Source: Deltaproteobacteria bacterium (lineage in GTDB: Bacteria > Desulfobacterota > Anaeroferrophillalia > Anaeroferrophillales > Tharpellaceae). From it: a stretch of DNA of 6,158 nt. Made by a program: the position numbers and the translations under genes. Below are positions 1 to 5,582 of this stretch, piece after piece. The notes beneath the pieces are model-generated. The model saw only the letters and a list, made by a program, of their open reading frames with translations. It had not been told where the DNA came from and made no database searches. The stretch spans positions 1 to 6,158 of the forward strand of contig JAUVDU010000107.1 of the NCBI GenBank assembly GCA_030595135.1. Direction: 5' to 3'. Position 1 is the stretch's first letter. The number at the start of each line of letters is the position of its first letter.

Positions 1-384
1 TAATGCTAGATTCATTTTACCATCATCTATGACTAAACTATGGGCCAGCTTCAACTTACGTAATAGGTCAGGGTCATAGGGTTCAGTTTGATTAACTCTT
101 TCATCTTCAAAAGCTGTGAGGGTTTTATCTAAATCTTGAGCAATTAATTGTCTGAGTTGTTCGTCAGTTAACATTCCTGATCTCATTAAAGTAAAAAGTT
201 TCTCAACCCTGAATGACCACACCTTATTGTTGATTTTGGCAGTCTTCAGACATTTCGTTCTAAGGGATTTTCGTATCTCAGGGGTAGCTTTAGGGAAGTA
301 TGAAGCAAGTGCTAGAGGGATATTACGTCTGAAATAATAACAACCATCAGGTTTACAATGGAGATATTGAACTTTGTTAGACAT
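1..384 (-). CDS. Tyrosine-recombinase-type phage/island integrase, N-terminal part (runs off left edge)
   Basis: The - strand is open from ATG at 384 to the window edge, giving 128 codons without a stop. The protein begins MSNKVQYLHCKPDGCYYFRR, and around residues 16-45 it carries the pattern YYFRRNIP...EIRKSLRT. This is the N-terminal signature of integrases annotated with the DUF6538 domain, found in tRNA-targeting tyrosine recombinases. The catalytic domain with its R...HxxR...Y residues would lie beyond the left edge, so activity cannot be judged. The start is supported by AGAGGG at 397-392, seven bases before the ATG. The gene sits downstream of the 3' end of tRNA-Leu in the same direction, the usual place for an integrase next to its attachment site. 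Its base composition is clearly more A+T-rich than that of cysS or thrS, which fits acquired DNA. Family identity is a recognition from the motif; the link to an island is inference. A remnant or inactivated gene cannot be excluded. Confidence 0.82.
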   Translation of the reverse strand, partial: MSNKVQYLHCKPDGCYYFRRNIPLALASYFPKATPEIRKSLRTKCLKTAKINNKVWSFRVEKLFTLMRSGMLTDEQLRQLIAQDLDKTLTAFEDERVNQTEPYDPDLLRKLKLAHSLVIDDGKMNLAL

Positions 385-398
385 AAAAAAACCCTCTT

Positions 399-421
399 AA
401 AAACGGTACCAAAAACGGTAC
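399..421. repeat. Two 11-bp direct repeats in the integrase leader
   Basis: AAAAACGGTAC occurs at 399-409 and again at 411-421, a 12-bp period or about one helical turn. The left copy reads on into C, making the palindrome GGTACC. The repeats lie between the putative integrase -10 box (447-442) and the integrase start codon (384). That places them where an integrase or excisionase could bind as an arm-type site, or where a repressor could control int. The repeat is plain in the sequence; the role is inference. Confidence 0.7.
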
Positions 422-441
422 TTAGTCAATAAGAAGGTTTG

Positions 442-469
442 ATTATAACAAGTTTCTAAATGGTTTCAG
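442..469 (-). promoter_or_regulatory. Putative integrase promoter with extended -10
   Basis: On the - strand a perfect TATAAT (447-442) is preceded by TGT, making an extended -10 element (TGnTATAAT). A weak -35-like CTGAAA (469-464) stands 16 bp upstream. Transcription would start near 435, giving a leader of about 50 nt before the integrase ATG at 384. I see no clear hairpin plus T-run terminator between the tRNA-Leu 3' end and this site, so tRNA read-through could add to integrase expression. Confidence 0.5.
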
Positions 470-484
470 ATACTTGCGTGATAT

Positions 485-571
485 TGGTGCCGAAGAGAGG
501 ACTCGAACCTCCACAGAAATACATCCACTAGACCCTGAACCTAGCGCGTCTACCAGTTCCGCCACTTCGGC
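485..571 (-). tRNA. tRNA-Leu, anticodon CAG
   Basis: The - strand reads as a complete class II tRNA of 87 nt including an encoded CCA (487-485). The acceptor stem is GCCGAAG paired with CTTCGGC, with discriminator A. The D arm contains GCGG...GGTAGACGC. The anticodon loop is TTCAGGG, giving anticodon CAG, which reads the leucine codon CUG. A long variable arm of about 15 nt is typical of tRNA-Leu, though its stem is weak here. The T arm is GGAGG-TTCGAGT-CCTCT. The element carrying the integrase begins directly beyond the 3' end, so this tRNA is the likely integration target. Peptides read through it on either strand are artefacts. Confidence 0.97.
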
Positions 572-639
572 AAAAGCTTTTATTTCTTGTTCTATCTCTT
601 TTTTTTGTGTGATCCGGTCAGGGGTCGGGTCGAAAAGAG

Positions 640-669
640 TTGACACTTCTAGTCTAAAAAAAATATAAT
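640..669 (+). promoter_or_regulatory. Sigma-70 type promoter for cysS, perfect -35 and -10 hexamers
   Basis: TTGACA at 640-645 and TATAAT at 664-669 are both perfect consensus hexamers, separated by 18 bp that include an A-tract. Transcription would start around 676, giving cysS a leader of about 113 nt. It is the strongest promoter-like sequence in the window, and no other gene separates it from cysS. Confidence 0.8.
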
Positions 670-674
670 GTCAA
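646..674 (-). promoter_or_regulatory. Putative tRNA-Leu promoter, overlapping the cysS promoter
   Basis: On the - strand a perfect TTGACA (674-669) is followed after 17 bp by TAGAAG (651-646), which matches four of six bases of the -10 consensus. Transcription would begin near 639, about 67 nt before the mature 5' end of tRNA-Leu. I see no better candidate closer to the tRNA. The -35 box lies inside the region covered by the oppositely directed cysS promoter. Confidence 0.5.
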
Positions 675-740
675 GATGAGAAAATGAAAAATGGCACCTT
701 TTGGTCGTGTTATCATATAATTATGAGCTTGAAATATTTG

Positions 741-771
741 CCGTTTCGTTCGGAGCGGGGAAGGCTTTTTT
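741..771 (+). promoter_or_regulatory. Small hairpin followed by T6 in the cysS leader
   Basis: A 7-bp stem with G-U pairs (741-747 with 752-758, loop GTTC) is followed eight bases later by six T residues (766-771). Alternatively GCC (740-742) can pair with GGC (763-765), directly before the T-run. This could be a weak intrinsic terminator or attenuator just ahead of the cysS ribosome-binding site. The stem is short and no T-box consensus is visible, so it may be chance. Confidence 0.25.
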
Positions 772-789
772 AGGGAAAGGATTTGAAAA

Positions 790-2220
790 ATGCAGATATT
801 TAATTCGATGAACCGTCGTAAAGAGGAATTTGTCCCGGTGGAACCCGGTAAGATCGGTATGTATGCATGTGGTGTAACCGTTTATGATCTTTGTCATATC
901 GGTCATGCCCGGTCGTTGGTGGTTTTTGATGTGATCTACCGCTATCTTAAATACCGTGGCTACGATGTCACTTTTGTGCGAAATTTTACTGATATTGACG
1001 ATAAGATCATCAATCGTTCCAACGAGCGCGGAATTACCTGGAAGGCTCTGGCCGAACAGTATATTGAAGAGTTTTATGTCGATATGGATCGCTTGGGATT
1101 GCTTAAACCAACCTATGAGCCGCGGGCGACGGATCATATTGAGGAGATTATCAACTTGGTGCGGCAGCTTGAGGAGAAGGGGTTGGCTTATGAGGTTGAT
1201 GGGGATGTCTATTATCGCCTGCAAGGTTTTAAAGGTTATGGTAAGCTCTCCGGAAAGAATATTGACGATCTTCTCTCCGGAGCCCGGGTCGATATTGATG
1301 ATCGGAAGGAGTCGCCGCTCGATTTTGCTTTATGGAAACGCAGTAAAGTTGGTGAGCCGAGCTGGCCCAGTCCCTGGGGTGAGGGGCGTCCGGGTTGGCA
1401 TATCGAGTGTTCGGCTATGAGTCAGAAATTTCTCGGCGACACTTTTGATATCCATGGCGGGGGCCAAGATCTGATCTTTCCTCATCATGAGAATGAGATT
1501 GCCCAGTCGGAAGGGGCCAGTGGCAAACCTCTGGCTAATTATTGGGTGCATAACGGCTTTGTCAATATCGACAAGGAGAAGATGTCAAAATCGTTGGGCA
1601 ACTTTCTCACTATTCGCGAGTTGCTTGAGGATTGTCATCCCGAAGTTTTACGCTTTTTTGTGGTCGCCAACCACTATCGTTCACCAATCGATTTTTCTCA
1701 GGAGAATGTGGCGGTTGCCGCCGCCGGTCTGGAGCGACTCTATCAGTCGTTGGATCGGCTTTTGGAAAAAGCGGCTGGTTCTGCAGGGGGATCGTCTTCT
1801 CTGGACGACCGGATTGAGGCCTGGCGGCAGGATTTCATTGCCGCTATGGATGACGATTTTAACAGTGCGGCGGCAGTTGCGGTTCTTTTTGAGGTCAGTA
1901 AAGAGATGAATCGCCAGCTTGATGAGGGTGAAACCGGCATCGATCCGCAGGCTGCGGCTCAGGTGGCCGAATTTATGCGCGAGATTGGTGAGCCCTTGGG
2001 CTTGCTTCAGGAGACGCCGCGTGATTTTCTTCAGAGAACAACCGGTAAAGCTGATAATCAGCTTGAGGCTGCGGAGATTGAAAGCCTGATTGCCGCCCGA
2101 GCTGCTGCCCGCAAAGAGCGCGACTGGGCTGAGGCCGACCGGGTTCGGGATATCCTTGATGAAAATGGTATAATCTTGAAGGATTCGGCTGAGGGGACGA
2201 AATGGCAGCGCAAAAGATGA
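790..2220 (+). CDS. cysS: Cysteinyl-tRNA synthetase
   Basis: This cytoplasmic class I synthetase charges tRNA-Cys with cysteine using ATP. The 476-residue product is close to the E. coli length of about 461. The class I HIGH motif is at residues 36-39 within CHIGHARS, and KMSKS is at 264-268. The zinc that selects cysteine should be held by Cys27 (in MYACGVTVYD), Cys207 (in WHIECSAM), His232 and Glu236 (in PHHENEIA); all four are present. The C-terminal helical anticodon-binding part runs from roughly residue 310 to the end and finishes with the family-typical RDILDENGI region. The start is well fixed: a TGA stop lies in frame at 784-786, and an AGGGAAAGG sequence (772-780) precedes the ATG by nine bases. 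It has its own strong promoter at 640-669, divergent from tRNA-Leu. It ends 91 bp before tRNA-Val, with no clear terminator between. Confidence 0.98.
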   Translation: MQIFNSMNRRKEEFVPVEPGKIGMYACGVTVYDLCHIGHARSLVVFDVIYRYLKYRGYDVTFVRNFTDIDDKIINRSNERGITWKALAEQYIEEFYVDMDRLGLLKPTYEPRATDHIEEIINLVRQLEEKGLAYEVDGDVYYRLQGFKGYGKLSGKNIDDLLSGARVDIDDRKESPLDFALWKRSKVGEPSWPSPWGEGRPGWHIECSAMSQKFLGDTFDIHGGGQDLIFPHHENEIAQSEGASGKPLANYWVHNGFVNIDKEKMSKSLGNFLTIRELLEDCHPEVLRFFVVANHYRSPIDFSQENVAVAAAGLERLYQSLDRLLEKAAGSAGGSSSLDDRIEAWRQDFIAAMDDDFNSAAAVAVLFEVSKEMNRQLDEGETGIDPQAAAQVAEFMREIGEPLGLLQETPRDFLQRTTGKADNQLEAAEIESLIAARAAARKERDWAEADRVRDILDENGIILKDSAEGTKWQRKR

Positions 2221-2240
2221 CGGCGTTGTACGAAAAAGTC

Positions 2241-2268
2241 TTGACATTGCTAGGTAAAATTGTTAACT
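2241..2268 (+). promoter_or_regulatory. Putative promoter for tRNA-Val
   Basis: A perfect TTGACA (2241-2246) is followed after 16 bp by TTAACT (2263-2268), a poor -10 box matching three of six bases. The bases after it are G+C-rich (CTCTCCCGCC), resembling the discriminators of stringently controlled stable-RNA promoters. The predicted start near 2275 would leave a 5' leader of about 37 nt, to be removed by RNase P. The -35 is convincing and the -10 is not. Confidence 0.45.
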
Positions 2269-2311
2269 AGCTCTCCCGCCGCGATTAGTCGGCGAAAGCA
2301 CCAGTAATTGT

Positions 2312-2386
2312 AGGCGCATAGCTCAGGGGGAGAGCGCTACCTTGACACGGTAGAAGTCGGCGGTTCAAATCCGCCTGTGCCTACCA
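2312..2386 (+). tRNA. tRNA-Val, anticodon GAC
   Basis: A complete 75-nt class I tRNA with an encoded CCA. The acceptor stem is AGGCGCA with TGTGCCT (one G-U pair) and discriminator A. The D stem is GCTC/GAGC with a short loop. The anticodon stem is CTACC/GGTAG with loop TTGACAC, giving anticodon GAC, which reads valine codons GUC and GUU. The variable loop is AAGTC and the T arm is GGCGG-TTCAAAT-CCGCC. It lies between cysS and thrS on the same strand and is followed 12 bases later by a long hairpin. Confidence 0.97.
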
Positions 2387-2398
2387 CGAAAATTTGTT

Positions 2399-2464
2399 AG
2401 AGGTGTCACGGTCGGCGGGTTTATCTCTGCTGATGTTTAAGTGGCGCCTCTATTTTTGTTTTTT
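2399..2464 (+). terminator. Long two-part hairpin with T-rich tail between tRNA-Val and thrS
   Basis: The outer stem pairs 2399-2409 (AGAGGTGTCAC) with 2441-2451 (GTGGCGCCTCT), 11 bp including two G-U pairs. Inside it, 2412-2418 (TCGGCGG) pairs with 2427-2433 (CTGCTGA), 7 bp including two G-U pairs, with loop 2419-2426. A tail of A, five T, G and six T follows at 2452-2464. It should end the tRNA-Val transcript, perhaps only partly, because no convincing promoter lies between it and the thrS start. It could also act as an attenuator for the thrS operon. Confidence 0.65.
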
Positions 2465-2490
2465 GCCTTGAATTAAGGTTTATTAGATCG

Positions 2491-4455
2491 ATGCTAACTC
2501 TTCATTTAACTGAAAATTCTCCACCCCTGTCACTTGCGGCTGACGGCAAGACCCTGTTTGAGCATATTGTCGAACAGGACAAATCGCGCCTGCGTGATGT
2601 GGTCGCGGCTCGGATTGGTGGCAATCTCGTCGATCTGCAGAGTGTGCCGGCCGATGGGGACGAAGTTTTTCTGGTAGAGAAAGATTCGGAAGCCGGGCTT
2701 GAGGTTTTGCGCCATAGCGCGGCCCATATCATGGCCGAAGCCGTGCAAATTCTTTTCCCGGATGCGAAAGTGACTATCGGCCCGGCGATTAAGGATGGTT
2801 TTTACTACGATTTCGATATCGAAAATCCTTTTACACCGGAAGATCTGCGAGCCATTGAGAAGCAGATGAAAACCCTGATCAAAAAGGGGCGCAACTTTGT
2901 TCGTCGTGAGGTTGGACGCCAAGAGGCGATTGATCTTTTTACCGGTATGGGCGAAGAGTATAAGGTTGAGTTGATCAATGATCTGCCCGAAGGTGAAACT
3001 CTCTCACTCTACCAGAGTGGTGACTTTGTTGATCTTTGCCGGGGGCCGCATCTCCCCAATGCCTCCTACCTGAAAGGCTCGGTTAAATTATTGAGTATTG
3101 CCGGGGCCTACTGGCGCGGCAACGAAAACAACCGCATGTTGCAACGGATCTACGGCACCGCTTTTGCGGACAAAGAGGCTTTGCAGCAGCATCTTTTCTT
3201 GATTGAAGAGGCTAAAAAGCGGGATCATCGCAAACTCGGCAAAGAACTTGATCTCTTTAGTATTCAGGACGAGGCCGGGGCCGGTTTTGTAATTTGGCAT
3301 CCTAAAGGAGCCCTTTTACGAACCATTTTAGAAGATTACGAAAAACGTCAGCACCTTAAAAAGGGCTATCAGATTGTCATGGGCCCGCAGATGCTTAAGG
3401 CTGATCTTTGGAAGCGGTCGGGACACTTTGAGAATTATCGGGAAAATATGTATTTTACCCGGATCAAAGATGATTCAGCCGACGGTGGCGAAGGCCAGGA
3501 GTATGGCATTAAGCCGATGAACTGCTTGGCTCACATGCTGATTTATAATTCGCATCTGCGTAGCTATCGCGATCTGCCGTTAAGATATTTTGAACTTGGA
3601 ACCGTGCATCGGCACGAGCCCTCCGGGGTTCTGCATGGCTTGATGCGGGTGCGTTGCTTTACTCAGGATGATGCTCATATCATCTGTATGCCCGAACAGC
3701 TTCAAGAAGAGATTACGGCAATCCTTGAATTTGTGGCCGAGGTCATGAATCTCTTCGGCTTCTCCTATTCTATGGAACTCAGTACCCGGCCGGAAGAGAA
3801 ATCTATCGGCAGTGATGCCGACTGGGAACGGGCCACCCAGGCTCTGATTCAGGCTTTGACCGTGAATCAACTTGAATATGAAGTTAATGCCGGGGATGGC
3901 GCCTTTTACGGGCCCAAAATTGACGTTAAACTTAAAGACGCGCTCGGGCGAGAGTGGCAGTGTGCTACTATTCAGTGCGATTTTACCTTGCCTGAACGCT
4001 TTGACTTAAGCTATATAGGGTCGGATGGTGAAAAACACCGGCCGGTTATGCTGCACCGGGTTATTTTAGGTTCGATTGAACGATTTATCGGTATTCTGAT
4101 CGAGCACTATGCCGGGGCTTTTCCGCTCTGGTTGGCTCCCGAGCAGGTTCGGATTTTGACCGTAACCGATGCTCATAATGAGTATGGAGCCCAAGTAGCC
4201 GAACTCTTAAGAGATGCCGATATCCGCGTCGAAGCGGATTTGCGTAATGAAAAACTGGGTAAAAAAATTCGTGAGGCTCAACTCGAAAAGGTACCCTATA
4301 TGCTGGTTATTGGTGACCAGGAAGTTTCATCTAAAACCGTTGCGCCGCGTTTGCGTAAGCAGGGTGAGACCTTAGAATCGATGAGTGTTGAGCACTTTAT
4401 TTCCCATTTGCAAGATGAGCTTAAAGTAGTTTTAGGAGGTTCCCATAGCTGCTGA
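2491..4455 (+). CDS. thrS: Threonyl-tRNA synthetase
   Basis: This class II synthetase charges tRNA-Thr and removes mischarged serine. The 654 residues compare with 642 in E. coli. Domains in order: TGS (about 1-65); the editing domain with HxxxH at His75/His79 and DLCRGPH with Cys183 and His187; the class II catalytic core (about 250-540); and the anticodon-binding domain (about 550-645), recognisable from [12 protein letters not shown]. The zinc that binds the threonine amino and hydroxyl groups should be held by Cys345 (KPMNC), His396 (TQDDAH) and His522 (VMLHR), all present. KPMNCLAH differs from the KPMNCPGH of E. coli, and RVRCFTQDD has Cys where E. coli has Gly. The start ATG has only a modest AAGG (2475-2478), 12 bases upstream, but it gives a complete TGS domain. 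No good promoter lies just ahead, so expression probably depends on read-through past the hairpin at 2399-2464. The end overlaps infC by 11 bp. Confidence 0.98.
   Translation: MLTLHLTENSPPLSLAADGKTLFEHIVEQDKSRLRDVVAARIGGNLVDLQSVPADGDEVFLVEKDSEAGLEVLRHSAAHIMAEAVQILFPDAKVTIGPAIKDGFYYDFDIENPFTPEDLRAIEKQMKTLIKKGRNFVRREVGRQEAIDLFTGMGEEYKVELINDLPEGETLSLYQSGDFVDLCRGPHLPNASYLKGSVKLLSIAGAYWRGNENNRMLQRIYGTAFADKEALQQHLFLIEEAKKRDHRKLGKELDLFSIQDEAGAGFVIWHPKGALLRTILEDYEKRQHLKKGYQIVMGPQMLKADLWKRSGHFENYRENMYFTRIKDDSADGGEGQEYGIKPMNCLAHMLIYNSHLRSYRDLPLRYFELGTVHRHEPSGVLHGLMRVRCFTQDDAHIICMPEQLQEEITAILEFVAEVMNLFGFSYSMELSTRPEEKSIGSDADWERATQALIQALTVNQLEYEVNAGDGAFYGPKIDVKLKDALGREWQCATIQCDFTLPERFDLSYIGSDGEKHRPVMLHRVILGSIERFIGILIEHYAGAFPLWLAPEQVRILTVTDAHNEYGAQVAELLRDADIRVEADLRNEKLGKKIREAQLEKVPYMLVIGDQEVSSKTVAPRLRKQGETLESMSVEHFISHLQDELKVVLGGSHSC
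4433..4440 (+). promoter_or_regulatory. Strong Shine-Dalgarno sequence that fixes the infC start at ATA
   Basis: TAGGAGGT is an almost perfect complement of the 16S rRNA 3' end, and it lies inside the last codons of thrS. Its GGAGG core ends at 4439, five bases before ATA at 4445. In the infC frame the TAG at 4433-4435 is a stop, so translation cannot begin further upstream. No ATG, GTG or TTG occurs in frame until TTG at 4574, which lacks the first 43 residues of IF3. Confidence 0.85.
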
Positions 4456-4963
4456 AAAAGTAAGAGTTAATCGTCAGATAAGGATTTCCCAGGTCAGGCT
4501 CATCGGTGATGCCGGAGAGCAGGTTGGGGTCATTGATACTCAAGAAGCCTTAGCCTACGCCGAAGAGCGGGGTTTGGATCTGGTAGAGGTTTCGCCTCAT
4601 GCCAGTCCTCCGGTCTGCAAGGTGATGGATTACGGAAAATTCAAGTATCAAGAGAGTAAAAGGGCTCAGGAAGCCAAGAAAAAACAGACCGTAATCCAGG
4701 TCAAAGAGATCAAGATGCGGCCGCGAACCGATGTTCATGATCTCGATGTCAAGATCAGGAATATTGTTCGTTTTCTCGAAAATGGTGACAAGGTCAAGGT
4801 GACCATCCGTTTCCGGGGTCGGGAGATGGCCTATACCGATCAGGGCTATGACCTGTTGCTCAAAGTGGCCGAACGCGTCAAAGAGCATGGTGTGGTTGAA
4901 CAGCATGCCAAGCGCGAGGGACGCCAGTTGATGATGATACTGGGGCCGGTTAAAAAAAAGTAA
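4445..4963 (+). CDS. infC: Translation initiation factor IF3, ATA start codon
   Basis: IF3 binds the 30S subunit, prevents premature joining of 50S, and checks the start codon and initiator tRNA. The frame from ATA (4445) gives 172 residues, close to the usual 170-180. The N-terminal domain covers about 1-65 (VNRQIR at 8-13, LVEVSP at 46-51, [12 protein letters not shown] at 55-66). A lysine-rich linker follows at about 67-82 ([11 protein letters not shown]), then the C-terminal ribosome-binding domain ([11 protein letters not shown] at 83-93, [19 protein letters not shown]). Starting at the first ordinary start codon (TTG at 4574) would remove most of the N-terminal domain, so ATA is the best-supported start. 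In E. coli infC begins with AUU and IF3 represses its own synthesis by rejecting this codon; the same control is inferred here. The gene overlaps thrS by 11 bp and rpmI follows after 36 bp. Confidence 0.95.
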   Translation: MAAEKVRVNRQIRISQVRLIGDAGEQVGVIDTQEALAYAEERGLDLVEVSPHASPPVCKVMDYGKFKYQESKRAQEAKKKQTVIQVKEIKMRPRTDVHDLDVKIRNIVRFLENGDKVKVTIRFRGREMAYTDQGYDLLLKVAERVKEHGVVEQHAKREGRQLMMILGPVKKK

Positions 4964-4999
4964 AATAGATAATTATATAATCCAAGGAGTAGAAAGATC

Positions 5000-5197
5000 A
5001 TGCCGAAAATGAAATCGAACAGCGGTGCCAAAAAACGCTTCAAGGTTACCGGAACCGGCAAAGTTGTGCGTCGGAAAGCCTACGCCAGCCATCTGCTGAA
5101 TTGTAAAAGCCGGAAAAGAAAGCGTAATCTTCGTAAGTCGACAATTCTCGACAGTGCTAATAAGCGCGGTATTAGCCGCATGTTGCCCTATCTTTAA
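5000..5197 (+). CDS. rpmI: 50S ribosomal protein bL35
   Basis: The 65-residue product is the normal length for bL35, a small, very basic protein of the large ribosomal subunit. It begins [20 protein letters not shown] and contains the family's KRKRNLRKS segment (about residues 39-47), ending RMLPYL. AAGGAG at 4984-4989 lies ten bases before the ATG. It sits between infC and rplT, the standard bacterial order. In E. coli bL20 represses rpmI and rplT translation through mRNA structures in this region; I do not see a clear equivalent in the short gaps here. Confidence 0.97.
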   Translation: MPKMKSNSGAKKRFKVTGTGKVVRRKAYASHLLNCKSRKRKRNLRKSTILDSANKRGISRMLPYL

Positions 5198-5216
5198 AGA
5201 AGGAAGGTTGTAGAAA

Positions 5217-5576
5217 ATGCCAAGAGTAAAAGGCGGGTTTAAAGCCCGCAGAAGACATAAAAAAGTATTGAAGATGGCCAAAGGCTATCGTGGTGGCCGC
5301 AGTAAACTTTTTCGTAGTGCGGTAGAGACCGTCGATCGGGCTCTAAACTATGCCTATCGTGACCGGCGGGTTCGGAAACGTGATTTCCGTCGTCTCTGGA
5401 TCGTCCGTATCAATGCTGCAGCCCGTCTGCATGGTCTCTCCTATAGTCGTTTTATCTCCGGTTTAACCAAGGCTCAGGTTGAAGTTGATCGTAAGATTCT
5501 GGCTGATATTGCAGTCAATGATCCGAGCACTTTCGGGAAATTCGCCGATATCGCCAGCGCTGCGCTGGCCGTTTGA
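5217..5576 (+). CDS. rplT: 50S ribosomal protein bL20
   Basis: This 119-residue protein (usual length 117-119) binds 23S rRNA early in 50S assembly and in E. coli represses its own operon. The basic N-terminal extension ([20 protein letters not shown]) precedes the conserved [13 protein letters not shown] (about 21-33), followed by [18 protein letters not shown] (about 46-63), RINAAAR (about 64-70), and the globular C-terminal part with YSRFISGL (about 76-83). AAGGAAGG at 5200-5207 precedes the ATG by nine bases. It starts 19 bp after rpmI and ends 6 bp before pheS. A perfect hairpin lies in its last codons. Confidence 0.98.
   Translation: MPRVKGGFKARRRHKKVLKMAKGYRGGRSKLFRSAVETVDRALNYAYRDRRVRKRDFRRLWIVRINAAARLHGLSYSRFISGLTKAQVEVDRKILADIAVNDPSTFGKFADIASAALAV
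5553..5569 (+). other. Perfect 7-bp hairpin at the rplT end, just before pheS
   Basis: GCCAGCG (5553-5559) and CGCTGGC (5563-5569) form a perfect 7-bp stem with the three-base loop CTG. It lies inside the last codons of rplT and ends 13 bases before the pheS ATG. No T-run follows, so it is not a standard intrinsic terminator. It could modulate translation or mRNA stability at the rplT-pheS junction, or be a by-product of alanine-rich coding sequence. Confidence 0.45.
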
Positions 5577-5582
5577 TCATTC

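Noticed and set aside
443..668. Open reading frames on both strands across the tRNA-Leu gene
   Set aside because: Their peptides (AEVAELVDAL-type on the - strand, EERTRTS-type on the + strand) are translations of the tRNA-Leu sequence, a familiar annotation artefact.
723..773. A 16-residue upstream reading frame in the cysS leader (MSLKYLPFRSERGRLF)
   Set aside because: It has no Shine-Dalgarno sequence and no cysteine codons, so there is no reason to treat it as a leader peptide.
721..1224. A 167-codon - strand frame opposite the cysS start
   Set aside because: It lies wholly opposite cysS and its leader, has no recognisable domain, and is explained as a shadow of the cysS frame. The same holds for the other long frames overlapping cysS, thrS, infC and rplT.
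2277..2294. A CGCCG/CGGCG hairpin after cysS as a cysS terminator
   Set aside because: The stem is only 5 bp, the loop is 8 bases, and no T-run follows. It more likely belongs to the tRNA-Val precursor leader.
2387..2490. A T-box or E. coli-type ThrRS operator controlling thrS
   Set aside because: No T-box consensus was found, and the hairpin loop lacks a threonine anticodon-like triplet.
4972..4981. The palindrome ATTATATAAT containing TATAAT, before rpmI
   Set aside because: There is no -35 hexamer at a suitable distance, and the predicted start would fall on the rpmI Shine-Dalgarno. A+T-rich spacer sequence explains it.
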